DNA of 64,000 nucleotides from Strigamia acuminata (lineage: Eukaryota; Arthropoda; Chilopoda; Geophilomorpha; Linotaeniidae). The position numbers and the translations under genes are program-made. This document shows, one piece after another, positions 1 to 12,196 of the stretch; the first letter of the stretch is position 1; each line of letters starts with the position of its first letter. The DNA is taken from contig OX442320.1 of NCBI GenBank assembly GCA_949358305.1, positions 11,548,259 through 11,612,258 of the forward strand, in the 5' to 3' direction. Below the pieces are notes generated by a model that saw nothing but the letters and a program-made list of their open reading frames with translations, searched no databases and had not been told where the DNA came from.

Positions 1-836
1 TGAGAATCTTTGCGACAAAATGGTAATGAAGTGTTAAAAGAAAATTCAAGCGAAAGATCATCTTTTCGAAATGGCACGAGAGATTCTGATTCAAAATGGA
101 CCAATTGTAAAACTAACAAAAAGTGTATTTCCACACAGACTTACGTGAGGTGTATGTGTAACATCTTCCGAATGGTGTATTAACGTAGCTAGAAACTTGC
201 AATTCAACTGGTGTGGTTTCTATCATGGATCTCTATACAAAACAAATAGGATCAAATGGCTTCCCTAACCTAAGATATTCATATTCATAGCATACTGAGA
301 TATATGCTGCATGGGTGAGGGTTCCTTCCAACGTCATCTCGTCCCAGAGAGCAGAAAGGTTGAATTCTTCACTCAGCAACTCTGAGGCGGAAATATCACA
401 AAATTTGTTTCCGCCTTTTGGTATGTTGTATCTTTGTTTTGCTAGGGTTTCCCTGGCTTCAATTAGCGACATGTAGTTTTCATAATTGGGGCATAAAGTG
501 ACAGATGGGAATTTAACTGAAGAGTTGAGAACCACGAAGACTTTCTTATCGATGGGATAGGATAGGTACAAATGAAATCTGTCGTAGGTTTGGTAGAAAC
601 ACGTTATGAAATTGGAACCAATAAGCAATAACCAAAATATGTTATGTAAAAGGCCTCGACGTCTCCACTCAAGAATTGGATCTGTTTCCGGTGTTTTCTT
701 CGTTGTCTTCTGCGCTTTTTCGATCTTGAAACCTGTAGCACCTTCAAAACTGGTCAAGAAATCGTGTAAAGTTGAATTGTGTATTCTACTTACTTGTTCG
801 GGGATATTTTTTGGCCGGTAGGTTATGCGTGTACAT
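1..836 (-). CDS. DEG/ENaC (pickpocket-like) channel subunit P1, 3'-truncated by window edge
   Basis: Exons on the minus strand: 794-836 (start codon at 834-836), 296-741, 145-232, and part of the next exon, 1-85. The exons for TM2 lie outside the window. Exon 1 encodes a 14-residue class I N-terminus (MYTHNLPAK...). Exon 2 carries a basic stretch, TM1 (FWLLLIGSNFITC) and the family signature FPSVTLCP near the start of the extracellular domain. The exon at 1-85 holds the conserved PFRKDD block and a Cys. The family forms trimeric amiloride-sensitive cation channels in the plasma membrane, used in insects for chemo- and mechanosensation. Ligand and tissue cannot be read from the sequence. P1 is closest to P2: exon 2 is nearly the same apart from a 12-bp length difference. 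No lesion is seen in the visible part. Confidence 0.85.
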
Positions 837-849
837 TTTGCGCTGATGA

Positions 850-960
850 CTTGCAGGGAAGTGTTAGCTCTGGGGTGTCTGCAAAAGAAAGTTATCTTCA
901 AACCAATGGACCAATCACAAAGCAATTGAGTTATATCATTTACTTAAAAAAGTTATTGAA
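850..960 (-). promoter_or_regulatory. Class I shared upstream block with paired CCAAT boxes
   Basis: Directly upstream of the P1 start lies a block that recurs upstream of P2 (about 3740-3850), P4 (9350-9445) and P6 (20870-20960). It contains two closely spaced CCAAT motifs (CCAATGGACCAATCAC here), read as ATTGG on the gene strand. In the P4 and P6 copies a short insert separates the two boxes. No clear TATA box is seen. Conservation upstream of the coding start in four paralogues fits a promoter, but recent duplication alone could also explain it. Confidence 0.4.
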
Positions 961-1988
961 ATTTTGCTTTTCAAAGGAGTTCAATTACATGCTAGATTCT
1001 GATATTTTTCGATTTTTTTTTCTTTTGAAAAGTTTAATTAGATTTTGGATACTATATTCAAAAGATTTGAATAGTTTTTTCAAAGAAACCCAATTACAAA
1101 TTGCTGCAGTGTGTAAACACACGCACGATATGAAAACTTCAATATTTTCTCATTTATTTTTTGTAGATTTAGTAAAGTTTCCAAAAGATTTGAATAGTTT
1201 CTTGATGGATTTTTTTCTTCAAATTAATTTAGTTTCTAATATTTTTTTTCAATGAGAAAAATAGTTTTTGTCAACATTATTCAAGTTAGATTTGAAATTT
1301 GAAATAAAAAAAAAAAAATTATTTATTTACGTAAAATTTGACCTACGGTTGCCGATAATTCTGCTGCATTTTGATATTGGGTTCACTGGGTTTTTTCACG
1401 CAAAGTTGCCAAAAACGTTAATTGATTTCATCTAAAATTCATTGGATTTTTTTCTTTATACTGGCTCTGCTAATTTAATTAGTTTGTTTTGAAACTATTC
1501 AAATTTTTGTTCACATTTGATTAGGTTCACATGCACTGAAAGTGTCCCCTTAAACTTCTGTGCATTGCACAATGAAAAGTGTGGTTTTTTGCTGAAGAAA
1601 CACCAGCAGAGTTACACAGACCAAAAGAAAATATACGAAATAGGCATAAACATACTGAGCGGAGCAACAAAAGCAACACACTTACTAGTTAGTTACCGTT
1701 GGCAAGCAATGGCAACAATTTCAAGTAAACACAATGGCCAACTTGGCAACAAAAGGAAATGCATTTTCCGGAGTGTTTGCACTGTTTACTTGGGATTGGT
1801 GATGCTGTACTTCTATGTTGTATTTGAATAAATCAGAAAAGCATGCTAATTTTAAGACAAGATGTCTGTATGTGTTTATTGCTGTCCTTTAATGTTATTA
1901 CAAGTATGGTTAAATATTCCATCAATAGTAGTGCAACAAAACTAACTACAAAAATCTAGAAAATTGATGCTTAAAACTAACAAAACAC
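961..1988. other. Intergenic spacer P1-P2, duplicated family spacer
   Basis: AT-rich DNA with no supported gene. Parts around 1380-1580 (Leu-rich-looking AT tracts, then a block ending in CACAATGAAAAG) recur at about 6300-6430, 11460-11640 and weakly at 23270-23460. The spacer was therefore copied together with the channel genes. Open frames here are short and lack family homology. Confidence 0.5.
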
Positions 1989-3720
1989 TTAAAATCTATT
2001 CTTTATTTTATGTATAAGTTTTCTTGGCAATGCATTTATTCTTGCTTTATTCTTATATATGTACGCAAAAATTGACTGCATAATTTCAACTAGTCCAAGA
2101 ATGCTAAGCCCAAGATATAAGCCCAAGTTACTACCAATGTCACACAGAAATGGAATCAAAGTGTACGAATAATATTCTTCGAGTGTTTCTATACGGTTAT
2201 CAGCCATGAAAAAGCCTAACTGTGATTCAGTTACTTCAGTTACATCACGGGTCGTATGCAAAGCGAGGGTGTAAATGAGTTGATCGCATATCGGTGGACA
2301 AGAACATTCTTGAGAAAATATAAATAGCGTATTTACCCTGTATGTAACTGCGACAGCTTTGTAGAATTCAGATGCATTCGCACACATGGGCATATCCGGA
2401 AAGGTCATGAAGGGTAATCTAATAGAGACAGTTTAGTTTATTAGATTTACCTGATTAAATATTGCACTTACTTGCAAGGAACGGCTTTTCTTAGCTTTTT
2501 TTCGAAGCAAATTTTCTCACACTCGGTTAGTTGTTCATCGGTAAAGCACGGTGCATCTGTATGGTTGAGTCTTTTTTGCTGCAGGTTGTAAACATTTTAG
2601 CACATTTTTTCAATAATAAATGAGAATATGTGTAAACCTTTTTGGCCGTCAATCCGTACTGGTCGTATCTATTAAAATACAACGAAATGTATTCTATTTG
2701 TATTTTGTATTGTACCAGTTCGACGTCATTGTGAATCATGTACTAATTACAGGAAAGAAAAATAGTAACAAAGTTGGAGTGCACGGAGCGTATTTACGAT
2801 CACATCTAGCCAATGGAAATGTTTAGCTAGCCAAGGTACAATGACCGATTACCTGTACTTACAATAACGTGAATATTGTAGTGACAATATGGTAACGAAG
2901 TGTTAAAAGCAAATCCAAGGGTAAGATCATCTTTTCGAAATGGTACGAGGGATTCTGAATTCAAATTGAACCAACTGTGAAACTAATTAAAAATGTATTT
3001 CTAAACAAACTTACTTGAAGTGTATGTGTGACATTTTCCGTATGGTGTGTTAACGTAGCTAGAAACTTGCAATTCAACTGGTGCGCTTGCTATAATGGAT
3101 CTCTATACAAAACAAATAAGATCAAACTGCTTCCCTAACCTTAAGATATTCATATTCATAGCATACTGAGACATGTGCTGCATGGCTGAGGGTTCCTTCC
3201 AACGTCATCTTGTCCCAGAGAGCAGAAATGTTGAATTTTTCACCGAGCAACTCTGAGGCGGAAATAGCACAAAAGCTGTTTCCGCCTTTTGGTATGTTCT
3301 TTCTTTGTTTTGCTAGGGTTTCCCTGGCTTCAATTAGCGGCATGAAGTTTTCAGAATTGGGGCATAAAGTGACAGATGGGAATTTAACTGAAGAGTTGAC
3401 ATCCACAAAGATTTTCTTATCGATCGGATAGGATAGGTACAAATGAAATCTGTCGTAGGTTTGGTAGGAACACATTAGGAAATTGGAACCAATGACCAAT
3501 AACCAAAATATGTTATGTAAAAGGCCTCGACGTCTCCACTCAAGAATTGGATCTGTTTCCGGTGTCTTTTCCGGTGTTTTCTTCGTTGTCTTCTGCAGTT
3601 TTTCAATCTTGAAACCTGTAGAACCTTCAAAATTGTGGTAAGAAATCATGGAAAGTTGAATTGTGGATTCTACTTACTTGTTCGGGGATATTTTTTGACC
3701 GGTAGATTATGCGTGTACAT
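1989..3720 (-). CDS. DEG/ENaC (pickpocket-like) channel subunit P2, intact, 440 aa
   Basis: Seven coding exons: 3678-3720, 3167-3624, 3015-3102, 2863-2954, 2638-2742, 2472-2578 and 1989-2418. They sum to 1323 bp with consistent phases and no stop. The start is the ATG of a 43-bp first exon that is conserved in length among class I members. Order of parts: short cytosolic N-terminus; TM1 in exon 2; FPSVTLCP; Cys-containing ectodomain; ECSCPPICD before the palm; and TM2 with GLYLGLSILG followed by a short basic tail. The G-x-S selectivity-filter triplet of the family is present as GLS. At 440 aa it is short for an insect pickpocket protein. Likely role: a subunit of a trimeric sodium/cation channel in the plasma membrane. 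It neighbours P1 (also class I) and P3. Confidence 0.9.
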
Positions 3721-4395
3721 TTTGCGCTGATGACTTGCAGGGAACTTTTGGCTCTGGTGTCTGCAAAGGAAAGTTATCTTCAAACCAATGGCCCAATCAC
3801 AAAGAAATTGAGTTATATCATTCACTTAAAAAAGTTATTGAAATTTTGCTTTTCAAAGGAGTTCAATTACAGTCGTACAAATACATGCTAGATTCTGATA
3901 TTTTTCGAGTTTTTTTTTCTTTTGAAAAGTTTAATTAGATTTTGGCTACTATATTCAAAAGATTTGAATAGTTTTTTGATGAATTTGTTTTCTGGGTTTG
4001 GTGTCTGCAAGTTGTTTTTTAGCCTACGGTGTGCTGAGACAACATGAAAGGATCAATCACAAAGCAACTGAGTTATTTCTATAGTTAGGTTACCGATATT
4101 GAAGTTTTGCTTTTCATGATACTTTTCAAAGAAACCCAATTACAAAATCACGCGAAATATGCAAAATTCAATATCTTCTCATTTTATTTATTTTTATTTT
4201 TATTTTATTTTTTAGATTTGAATAGTTTCTTGATTGATTTTTTCTTCAAATTAATTTGGTTTTTAATATTTTTTTTTTCAATGATTTGACGAAGTTTCCA
4301 AGTCAATTTCTTTATTGCATTAGAAGCGGAGAAAAACAGTTTTTGTGAACACAACATTCAAGTTAGATATGAAATTTGAAATGAAAAATTACTGA

Positions 4396-6169
4396 TTACT
4401 TATTTATGACAAATTTCTTCTCAATTTTTTGTTTCTTTGGCAATGCATCAACTCTTGCATTATTCTTACGGTAAATATAGCCAAAGATCGATTGAATTAT
4501 TTCAAACAATCCAGGAATGCTAAGTCCAAGAAACAAGCCCAAATTACCACCAAGATCACACAAAAAAGCAATAAAATCGTAGGAATAAAATTCCTCGGTA
4601 GTCTGAATAGCATTATCAACAAAAAACAACAAATTAGATACTCCAATGTATGATAGAATTTGAAGCAAACGTTTTTTGTAAACGATCTCCTCACATTTGT
4701 GGGGACACGAACAATTGAGAGCGTAGTTGAATTGTGAGATTATTGAATATGCTGATTCATTGGTCCGGTGGATGTCAGCTCCACTCAAGCACAGAGGTAA
4801 ATCAGGAAAAGACATGTAAGGTAATCTAAAAAAATTGCTGCAGTAGTCAATATTAATTATAAGGAATATTTAATCAACTTACTTGCAAGTTATGGCGGGT
4901 CTTATGGCTTTTTCAATGCAGTTTTGGTGACACTGGCTCACTTGTTTAAGCGTGTAGCATGGCTCTTCTGTTCTATTCATTATTTTGTACTGAAATTTTA
5001 ACATTTTATCAGATTTATTAATCATTTGGTGCTAATTTTTAAACATTTTTAAACCTTTTTAACTGATAGACTATAAACAACTTGTTTATTAAAAGTTATT
5101 GTTTGGTGCTCCGTAACCATCTTGTATCGTCGTCATGAACCATGAACTGAATAAACAGAAAATAAATACAAATTAAAAATTGTATTGCTCTTTGACCATG
5201 GATTCTTGTAACTTACTAAAGCGATGAAATTTTTGGAACAAAGTGGTGCGGTGGTATTAAAAACAAACGCAAGCTTGTAATCATCTTTCCGGAATGGAAA
5301 AAGCTCATCTAAATGATAGGAAATGCTAAATAAAATTAATGTTTTATATTTAACCACAAAAATATTCAATAGAACACACATACACATGCGCGCGCAACAA
5401 TTAGTAGTCTCGCTTTGCTGCATTGCACTCAACAATTATTTGGGTCGCTTCACTGCATTAGTGCAAAAATTCTATTTAATAAATTCTTACCCGTGGTGTA
5501 GGTATAACACGTACCAAAGCTGGTAGGAAGGTGTAGGGAGGGCGCCAACGGTCGAGGCGGAATTACAAAGATGGATCTCTGCAAATTCACACGATCCAAT
5601 TAAATGTTTTGAGTGAAACAGAGTAGTAATTTTTTGTTTACCGATTGAAAAAAAGCGTACAGGAGGCTCGTTTTCAATGTCATCTTTTCCCAAACTGCCG
5701 AAGTGCTCAATTTTTCGTTTACCAATTGAAAGGTAGAAATGTTGCACGCGGTGTTGATGCTTTTTTCTTTCGCTAGTGCTTGTTTGGCTTCGAGTAATTC
5801 CAAGTGGTTTTCATGATTGGGACAGAGAGTGAAGGATGGGAATTTGACCGTAGAGTTTAGGATTAAATCGATTTTTGAAAATCTGGGTTTGGACAAGTAG
5901 AGGAGGAGTCTGTCGTATGTTTGGTACGAACACACCATGAAATTGGAACCGATTACCAGGAACCAGAACAAGTTGCAGAAGAGTCCTTTTTGGAGGTTTG
6001 GGGGTTCTGGTGATTTTTTGATTGGTTTTTTGTTGTGCTGTTTTCTGACGTAGACCATGGGCCCTTTAAGACAATGTTTATGAATTAGTCCGTAATGTTT
6101 AATGGTTAATTGGATTGACGTACCTGTTTGCCGACATTGCTTTGGTGGCTGGTTATTTTTCTGCTGCAT
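4396..6169 (-). pseudogene. DEG/ENaC channel P3 with frameshifting 13-bp deletion
   Basis: Class II member with exons near 6124-6169, 5642-6063, 5491-5578, 5218-5308, 5055-5146, 4883-4989 and 4396-4825. TM1, FPSFTLCP, NCSCPHKC and the TM2 filter (GLFLGLSIPG) are all intact. The exon at 5055-5146 is 92 bp, whereas the same exon is 105 bp in P2, P4, P7, P8 and P9. Aligned with P9, 13 bp are missing about 20 bp into the exon, after the codons for MVHDDD. This shifts the frame and reaches a TAA a few codons later, before TM2. All other exons keep good splice sites, so the lesion looks young. It could be an assembly or read error, or a segregating null allele. Transcript evidence would decide. Confidence 0.75.
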
Positions 6170-7195
6170 TTTGATGTTGTGGTTTGTCAAAATAAATTTT
6201 TAGTCTTGTGTTGTCCACTGCAGGAAATGAAATGGTAACGAAATCACGCAAAGCTTTTTCAAACACTTGAATTGACTTCATCTAAAATTCATTGGATTTT
6301 TTTGTGATATGAAAGACATTCTCAACTGGCTCTGCTATTTTGATTAGTTTGTTTTGTTCAGATTTGATTAGATAGGCACGCACTGAAAGTGTGTTTCCTT
6401 AAACTTCACTGCTTAGCACAATGAAAAGAAATACATTTTCTGGAGTGTTTGTATAATTCATTCTCTTCTGTATTACTTCTGTATTAAAGTTTATCCATCG
6501 CACCAGGAAAAACTAATGCACACCAAACATGGCTAAATACATCCCGACTCAACAAATGGCCAATTTTCCATTACATCCAATAAAACTGTTAAGGTGAGGT
6601 TCGTGGAGGGGGCGTTAAGGGGGTCACTGGCCGCCCTTGTTAAGAAAAAATGAGAAAAAAACCTAAGAACATTCATGAGATCAAGTCAAAGCATTAGTCA
6701 GTTCTGTTCTCAACGACCTGTCTTTTTTATTCTTTCATTTCTGTTGGTGATGTCGAACTTCTTGGGTTGTAGTTGAATAAACCAGTCAGTCATGGTAATT
6801 TTAAAACAAGATTTCCGGATAAGTTTATTGCTGTTCTCCATTGTTATTACAACTTAGGTGCATATAGTAAATCCCTGTAATATCCCTATAATACTAATTT
6901 CAGAAATATATGATATTGGTGCATAAACCAAACAAAACACCTATACTATGTTTGCACAACTGGCATGTAAACAGGATTATTTGGATTATTTGAGGATTAT
7001 TCGAGTAGTGAATAATCAGTTGCAGCAGGTTGTTTAATTCTAGTGAACTCGAATTATTTTTATTGCGCATTCACGCATTGCTTCCGGCACTTCCCCATTG
7101 GTCGAAAATTGAAAATGATCTCGAATTATTTTCTGCATGTAAACACAACTCGAATTATCCACCACTCGAATTATTCGGTGCAAGTAAACGTAGTA
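6170..7195. other. Intergenic spacer P3-P4, copy of the 11.4-12.2 kb spacer
   Basis: No gene is supported. The segment 6180-6900 matches 11370-12150 over most of its length: shared blocks include the CACGCAAAG-TTTTTCA stretch, CACAATGAAAAGAAATACATTTTCTGGAGTG, and the lysine-rich-looking AAATGAGAAAAA region. At 7040-7190 there is a short local repeat of the word CTCGAATTATT (about four copies) not seen in the other spacer. Confidence 0.5.
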
Positions 7196-7619
7196 TTAGA
7201 TTCTATTGCTTTTCATATTTAGTTTTCTCGGCAATGCGTTTATTCTTGCTTTGTTCTTATACATGTACGCAAGAACCGACTGCATAATTTCAAAGAATCC
7301 AGGAATGCTAAGCCCAAGAAATAAGCCCAAATTGCCACCAATGTCACACAGAAATGGAATCAAAGTGTAAGAGTAATATTCCTCGAGTGTCACCATACTA
7401 TTATCGCTAATGAAAAGGCTTAGCTGCGACTCTAATGGTGTGTATGAAATCTTGAACAATTCTTGGGTGTAAACGACTTCGTCGCATCGGAGTGGACAGG
7501 AGCAATTTACAGCAAATACAAATTGTGTATTTAGCTCATATGAAGCCCTGTTGTTGTTCATAAATTCGTCTGCAGTCGAACACAAGGGAACATCTGGTAA
7601 TGCCATGTATGGTAATCTC

Positions 7620-7667
<48 letters not shown>

Positions 7668-9330
7668 TTTGTACGTAATAATTAAATATTGGCCTACTTG
7701 CAGGTCATCTTTTTCCTTAAGACTTTTTCGAAGCAATTTTTCTCACACAGGTTTACGTGTTCATTGCTGTAGCACAGTTGTTCTGTACGGTTGATTCTTT
7801 TGTACTGAAATTTAATTTTTTAGCATATTGTTTGCTAATATGTGCGAATACTTTTACATACCCTATTGGCCGACAGTCCATATACGACATGCTCGCCAAA
7901 ACTCAACTCTTGGTATTGCTTTTGCACTTTGTATTGTACGAGTTCATCGTCATCATGAATCATGTACTGAATAGGGAAATAGTATTTCTGACAATAAGTA
8001 CAATAAATGGTGTTTGACTGGGATTTGAATAACTTACGAACGCAAGAAAAGATTTGCGACAAAAAGGTAGGGAGATATTAAAGAGAAATCCGAGCTTGAA
8101 ATCATCTTTTCGAAACGGTACGAGAGTTTCTACACAAAATTGCATAAAACATTTCAAATTTTAAATTCATAAAAAATTTATCATAAATCTTACTCGAGGT
8201 GTAGGTGTAACATTGGCCAAAAGCTGTATTCACGTTTCTACGCTTGTAAACTTCCGAATCGGTTGTCAGGATTGTTCTTGAAACTCTCTTCAAATTACAC
8301 AGGATTCTATTAATTCTAATATAAGTACACTTCGAGGGAATCAGAAAATAGACGAAACGTTTAACTGAACCTAAAGATTGTAGTGATCCCTAAAATCACT
8401 ATTGCTAAAAAGGAGATTCCATTATTTGAAATGCTCTCACTTAGTTTACTAGTACTACATTCGTTTCATTCATCTCACTCAAATGGTCTTTTCGTTATTT
8501 GACTGGCTTCGTTCATTTGGGACACCTTGTATAATTGATTAGGAGAGCATCCCTTAGTGAATCACAGTATGCTGCTACTGGACGCGCTTTGGCCAACGCA
8601 TGTGGACGAAGCAGCTTTGGTGTACTAACGCATGCATGTGAACTAAGCTTAACCATTGGGCTGCAATTTTTGGGAAAGGGGGCCCTTCAAAGAGAAATAT
8701 TTAGGGCGCCAAAAAATTGCTTGGCGCTGGATTAGGACAAAATAAAAAATTAAAGGGCACGACCAAACAGCATTAACGTCTGGGATTTTCTGATTTCCTT
8801 TTAATGTTCCTCATTGGTTAGCATACGGAATACTGATGTACAGCAGTGAGGGTTCCTTCCAAGGTCATCATATCCCAGATTGCAGAGTAATTGAATTTTT
8901 CATTCACCAATTTTAGCGTTAAAACGTGACAGAAGTTGTCGATGCCTCTTTGTTTTGCTGTGGATCGTCTGGTTGCCACTAACGGCATGTAGTTTTCAAT
9001 GTTGGGGCAGAAAGTGATGGATGGGAATTTAACCGAAGAGTTGCGAACTAAGAGGATTTTTTTATCGACCGGCACGGATAAATACAAGGCAAATCGCTCG
9101 TAGGTTTGGATCGAACACGTAATGATACTCGAACCAATAACTAATAACCAAAAGCATATATACAAAAGGCCATGATTCTCAAGATCTGTTTTCGGTGTCT
9201 CTGGGGGTTTCTCGATCTTGAAACCTGCAGCACCTTCAAAACTGGGGTCAATAAATGATATAAATTTGAGTTGCATTTTCTACTTACTTGTTTGGGGATA
9301 TTCCTTGGCCGGTGGATTATGCGGATGCAT
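7196..9330 (-). CDS. DEG/ENaC (pickpocket-like) channel subunit P4, intact, 422 aa
   Basis: Exons: 9288-9330, 8827-9233, 8194-8287, 8038-8129, 7862-7966, 7698-7804 and 7196-7616. The total is 1269 bp and open. Class I N-terminus (MHPHNPPAKEYPQT), TM1 FWLLVIGSSIITC, FPSITFCP, then NCSCPLRC and TM2 GLFLGLSIPGFFEI. Intron 2 is unusually long for the family (8288-8826). The third exon is six bases longer than in P2 and starts with a short extra loop. P4 is the intact sister of the broken P6: introns and flanks match over long stretches. A TAA microsatellite lies just inside the last intron. Likely a plasma-membrane cation channel subunit; the gating stimulus is unknown. Confidence 0.88.
7619..7667. 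repeat. (TAA)n microsatellite in last intron of P4
   Basis: About 16 uninterrupted TAA units. On the gene strand this is (TTA)n placed a few bases from the 3' splice site, so it forms the polypyrimidine-like tract. P6 has only about four units at the same place (12597-12611). Confidence 0.9.
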
Positions 9331-9652
9331 TTTGTGCCGGTAAATTGCAGAGCAGTTCTGGGTTTGGTGTCTGAAGAAGAAACTTGTCTCCAAACCAATG
9401 GTGTGATTGAATAACTTGAATGGACCAATCATAAGCAACTGAGTTTTTGCTTTTCAAAGAAACCAAATTACAAAGTCCAAATTACAAAGTCCAATATTCA
9501 AAAGATTTGAATTTAGTCATGCGATCTCATCAATTATGCATTTCCTTATTACTTTATCAGAGAAGAAAAAGATTCTTTTTATTACCGGTTACATTTTTTC
9601 TGGCAAACACTCAAACACAATCAATGTGGGAAAAAATGTGAAATGCGCCATC

Positions 9653-11360
9653 TTAAAATTTCCTTCCAACATTTTGTGCCAGTGGGAGTGCATGTATTTT
9701 TGTAACATTTTTGCGGTAAACGTACGCAATAACCGATTGGATTATTCCAAAAAATCCAGGAATGCTAAGCCCAAGAAACAAGCCTAAATTCCCACCAAGG
9801 TCGCACAGAAAAGGAATCAAAGTGTACGAATAATATTCCTCTACGATCTCGATGGTATTATCATTAATAAAAAAGTTAAAACTACAATCGTTTGTTGAAG
9901 ATGTGATCGCGTGCAAATATTGTTTGTAGACCATTTCGTCGCATTTTTGGGGACACGAACAATCGATAGCGTAGTTGTATTGTGAGATTATCGAATATGC
10001 TTGATTATTGGTCCGGTTGATTTCATCTACACTCATACACAAAGGCAGATCAAGAAAGGACATGTAAGGCAATCTAAAAAATTACGTAGCAGTAACTAAT
10101 ATTCTTTTTTATTGTGACTATGTATAATTAACTTACTTGCAAGTTATTGTGGGTCTTAAGGCTTTTTCAATGCAGTTTTCTTGACACTCGCTCACTTGTT
10201 TATGTGTTAAGCACGGTTTTTCTGTCCTGTTGATCATTTTGTACTGATTTTTCAACATTTAATTAATTTAATTTACTAATTAGTGCGAATTTCTAAATGT
10301 TCTCAAACCCTTTTGAATGTCAGTCCGTATTTAACTTTTGTGTTGAAATTTATTGTTTGATGCTCTGCTGTGGTTATTTTGTATGGTACAAGCTCTTGGT
10401 CATCGTGAATCATATACTGAATAAACAGAAAAGTAATGAGATTTAAAAATTGTGTCTGGTCTTTGTACTCTCACTGCAACATACGAAAGCGAGGATATCT
10501 TTGCTGCAATATGGTATCGAGCAATTAAAAAGAAACCCAAATAAGTAATCATCTTTCCGGAATGGAACAAGCATGTCTAAGTAATAATTAATGAAATTTA
10601 CATTAGAATGTTTACTCATGCGTGTGGGCACAATTACTCGTATAATCTAACTCCAAGTATATTGCTTACCCGAAGTGTAGGTGTAACATGTTCCATAATT
10701 GGTGCGAACATATTTGGACGGTTGCGAGGCTCGGCTGTTGCCGACAAAGAAGGATCTCTGCAAGTTAAAACATGATGCAATCAGTCACCTTAAATGTATT
10801 TTGATGTAATCATTTTTTTGTTTACTGAAAAATAAACCGCTAGTATGAGTGTTCCTTTTAATGTCATCATATCCCAAACTGCAGAAGTGTCAAGTGTTTC
10901 GTTTACCAATTGCGAGGCAGAAATGTTGCACATTTCGACGCCTTTTTCTTTCGCCAAAGCTTGTTTAGCTTTAAGGAGTTCCATGTGGTTGCTTGGATTG
11001 GGACAGAGAGTGATGGATGGGAATTTGACGGTAGAATTGCGAACTAGAATAATTTTTGAATCTCTGGGCTCGGACAAAAACAGTAGGAGTCTGTCGGATG
11101 TTTGGTACAAACACACCAGGAAATTCGAACCAATCACAAGGAACCAAAACAAGTAGTAGAAGAGTCCTTGCTGGAGGTTCAAATTTGACATTTCCGGTAA
11201 AGTTTCGTTTCGCTGGTGGTTGTTCGGCTTTTTCATCTTGTAAACTGCAGAGCCTTTAGAAGATTGCATATAAATGAATGATTAATCTTTGAAATTTCAA
11301 TGGAGTTTACACACCTTGTTGCCAGCACTGCTTTGGTAGCTGGTTATTTCTCTGCTGCAT
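9653..11360 (-). CDS. DEG/ENaC (pickpocket-like) channel subunit P5, intact, 429 aa
   Basis: Exons: 11315-11360, 10826-11253, 10670-10757, 10485-10576, 10309-10416, 10137-10243 and 9653-10073. The sum is 1290 bp and open. Class II N-terminus (MQQRNNQLPKQCW), TM1 FWFLVIGSNFLVC, FPSITLCP, and the class II signature ISQYNYAIDCSCPQKC before TM2 (GLFLGLSIPGFFGI). The exon at 10309-10416 is one codon longer than in its relatives. The closest relative is P7, including the TDC/NDC-containing loop and the C-terminal AQNVGRKF. The arrangement P5-spacer-P6 mirrors P3-spacer-P4, which points to block duplication. Confidence 0.88.
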
Positions 11361-12196
11361 TTTGATGTTGTGGTTTTTCAAAATAAATCTTAGTCTTGTG
11401 TTGTCCACTGCAGAACAGAAAATGAAATGGTAATGAAATCACGCAAAGCTTTTTCAGACACTTGAATTGACTTCATCTAAAATTCATTGGATTTTTTTGT
11501 GATATGAAAGACATTCTCAACTGGCTCTGCTATTTTAAATTAGTTTGTTTTGAAACTATTCATATTTTTGTTCAGATTTGATTAGATAGGCACGCACTGG
11601 CAGTGCGTCCCCTTAAACTCAACTGCTTTGCACAATGAAAAGAAATACATTTTCTGGAGTGTTTGTATAGTTCATTCTCTCCTTTAGCGAGTGATGTCAG
11701 GGGACTCCACATCATTATTTACTTCTGTATTAAAAGTTTATCCATCACACCAGGAAAAACTAATGCACACCAACCATGGCTAAATACATCCCGACTCAAC
11801 AAATGGCCAATTTTCCATTACATCCAATAAAACGGTTAAGATGAGGTTTGTTTAGGCGGGTCAAGGGGGTATCTGGCCGCCCTTGTTAATTAAAAATGAG
11901 AAAAACCTAAGAACATGCATGAGATCAAGTCAAAGCATTAGTCAGTCCTGTTCTCAACGACCTGTCTTTTTTATTCTTTCCTTTCTGTTGGCGATGCCGA
12001 ACTTCTTGTGTTGTGTTTGAATAAACCAGTCAGTTGTGCTAATTTTAAAACGAGATGTCTGGATAAGTTTATTGCTGTTCTCTAATGTTATTATAATTCA
12101 TGTGCATACTGTAAATACTATTATCCTAACTACAAAAATATACGATGTTGCTGCATAAACCAACAGAACACTAATTAGATTCTGTTGCTTTCATAT
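11361..12196. other. Intergenic spacer P5-P6
   Basis: No gene is supported. It is a diverged copy of the 6170-7195 spacer, with an added stretch near 11680-11730. The first 90 bases, upstream of the P5 start, are shared with P3, P7 and P9 (class II upstream block containing AAATGGTAATGAAATCACGCAAAG). Confidence 0.5.

Noticed and set aside
8535-8735. Plus-strand open frame of 66 codons
   Set aside because: Lies in P4 intron 2 and is repeated non-coding sequence shared with 13400-13510 and 20085-20200.
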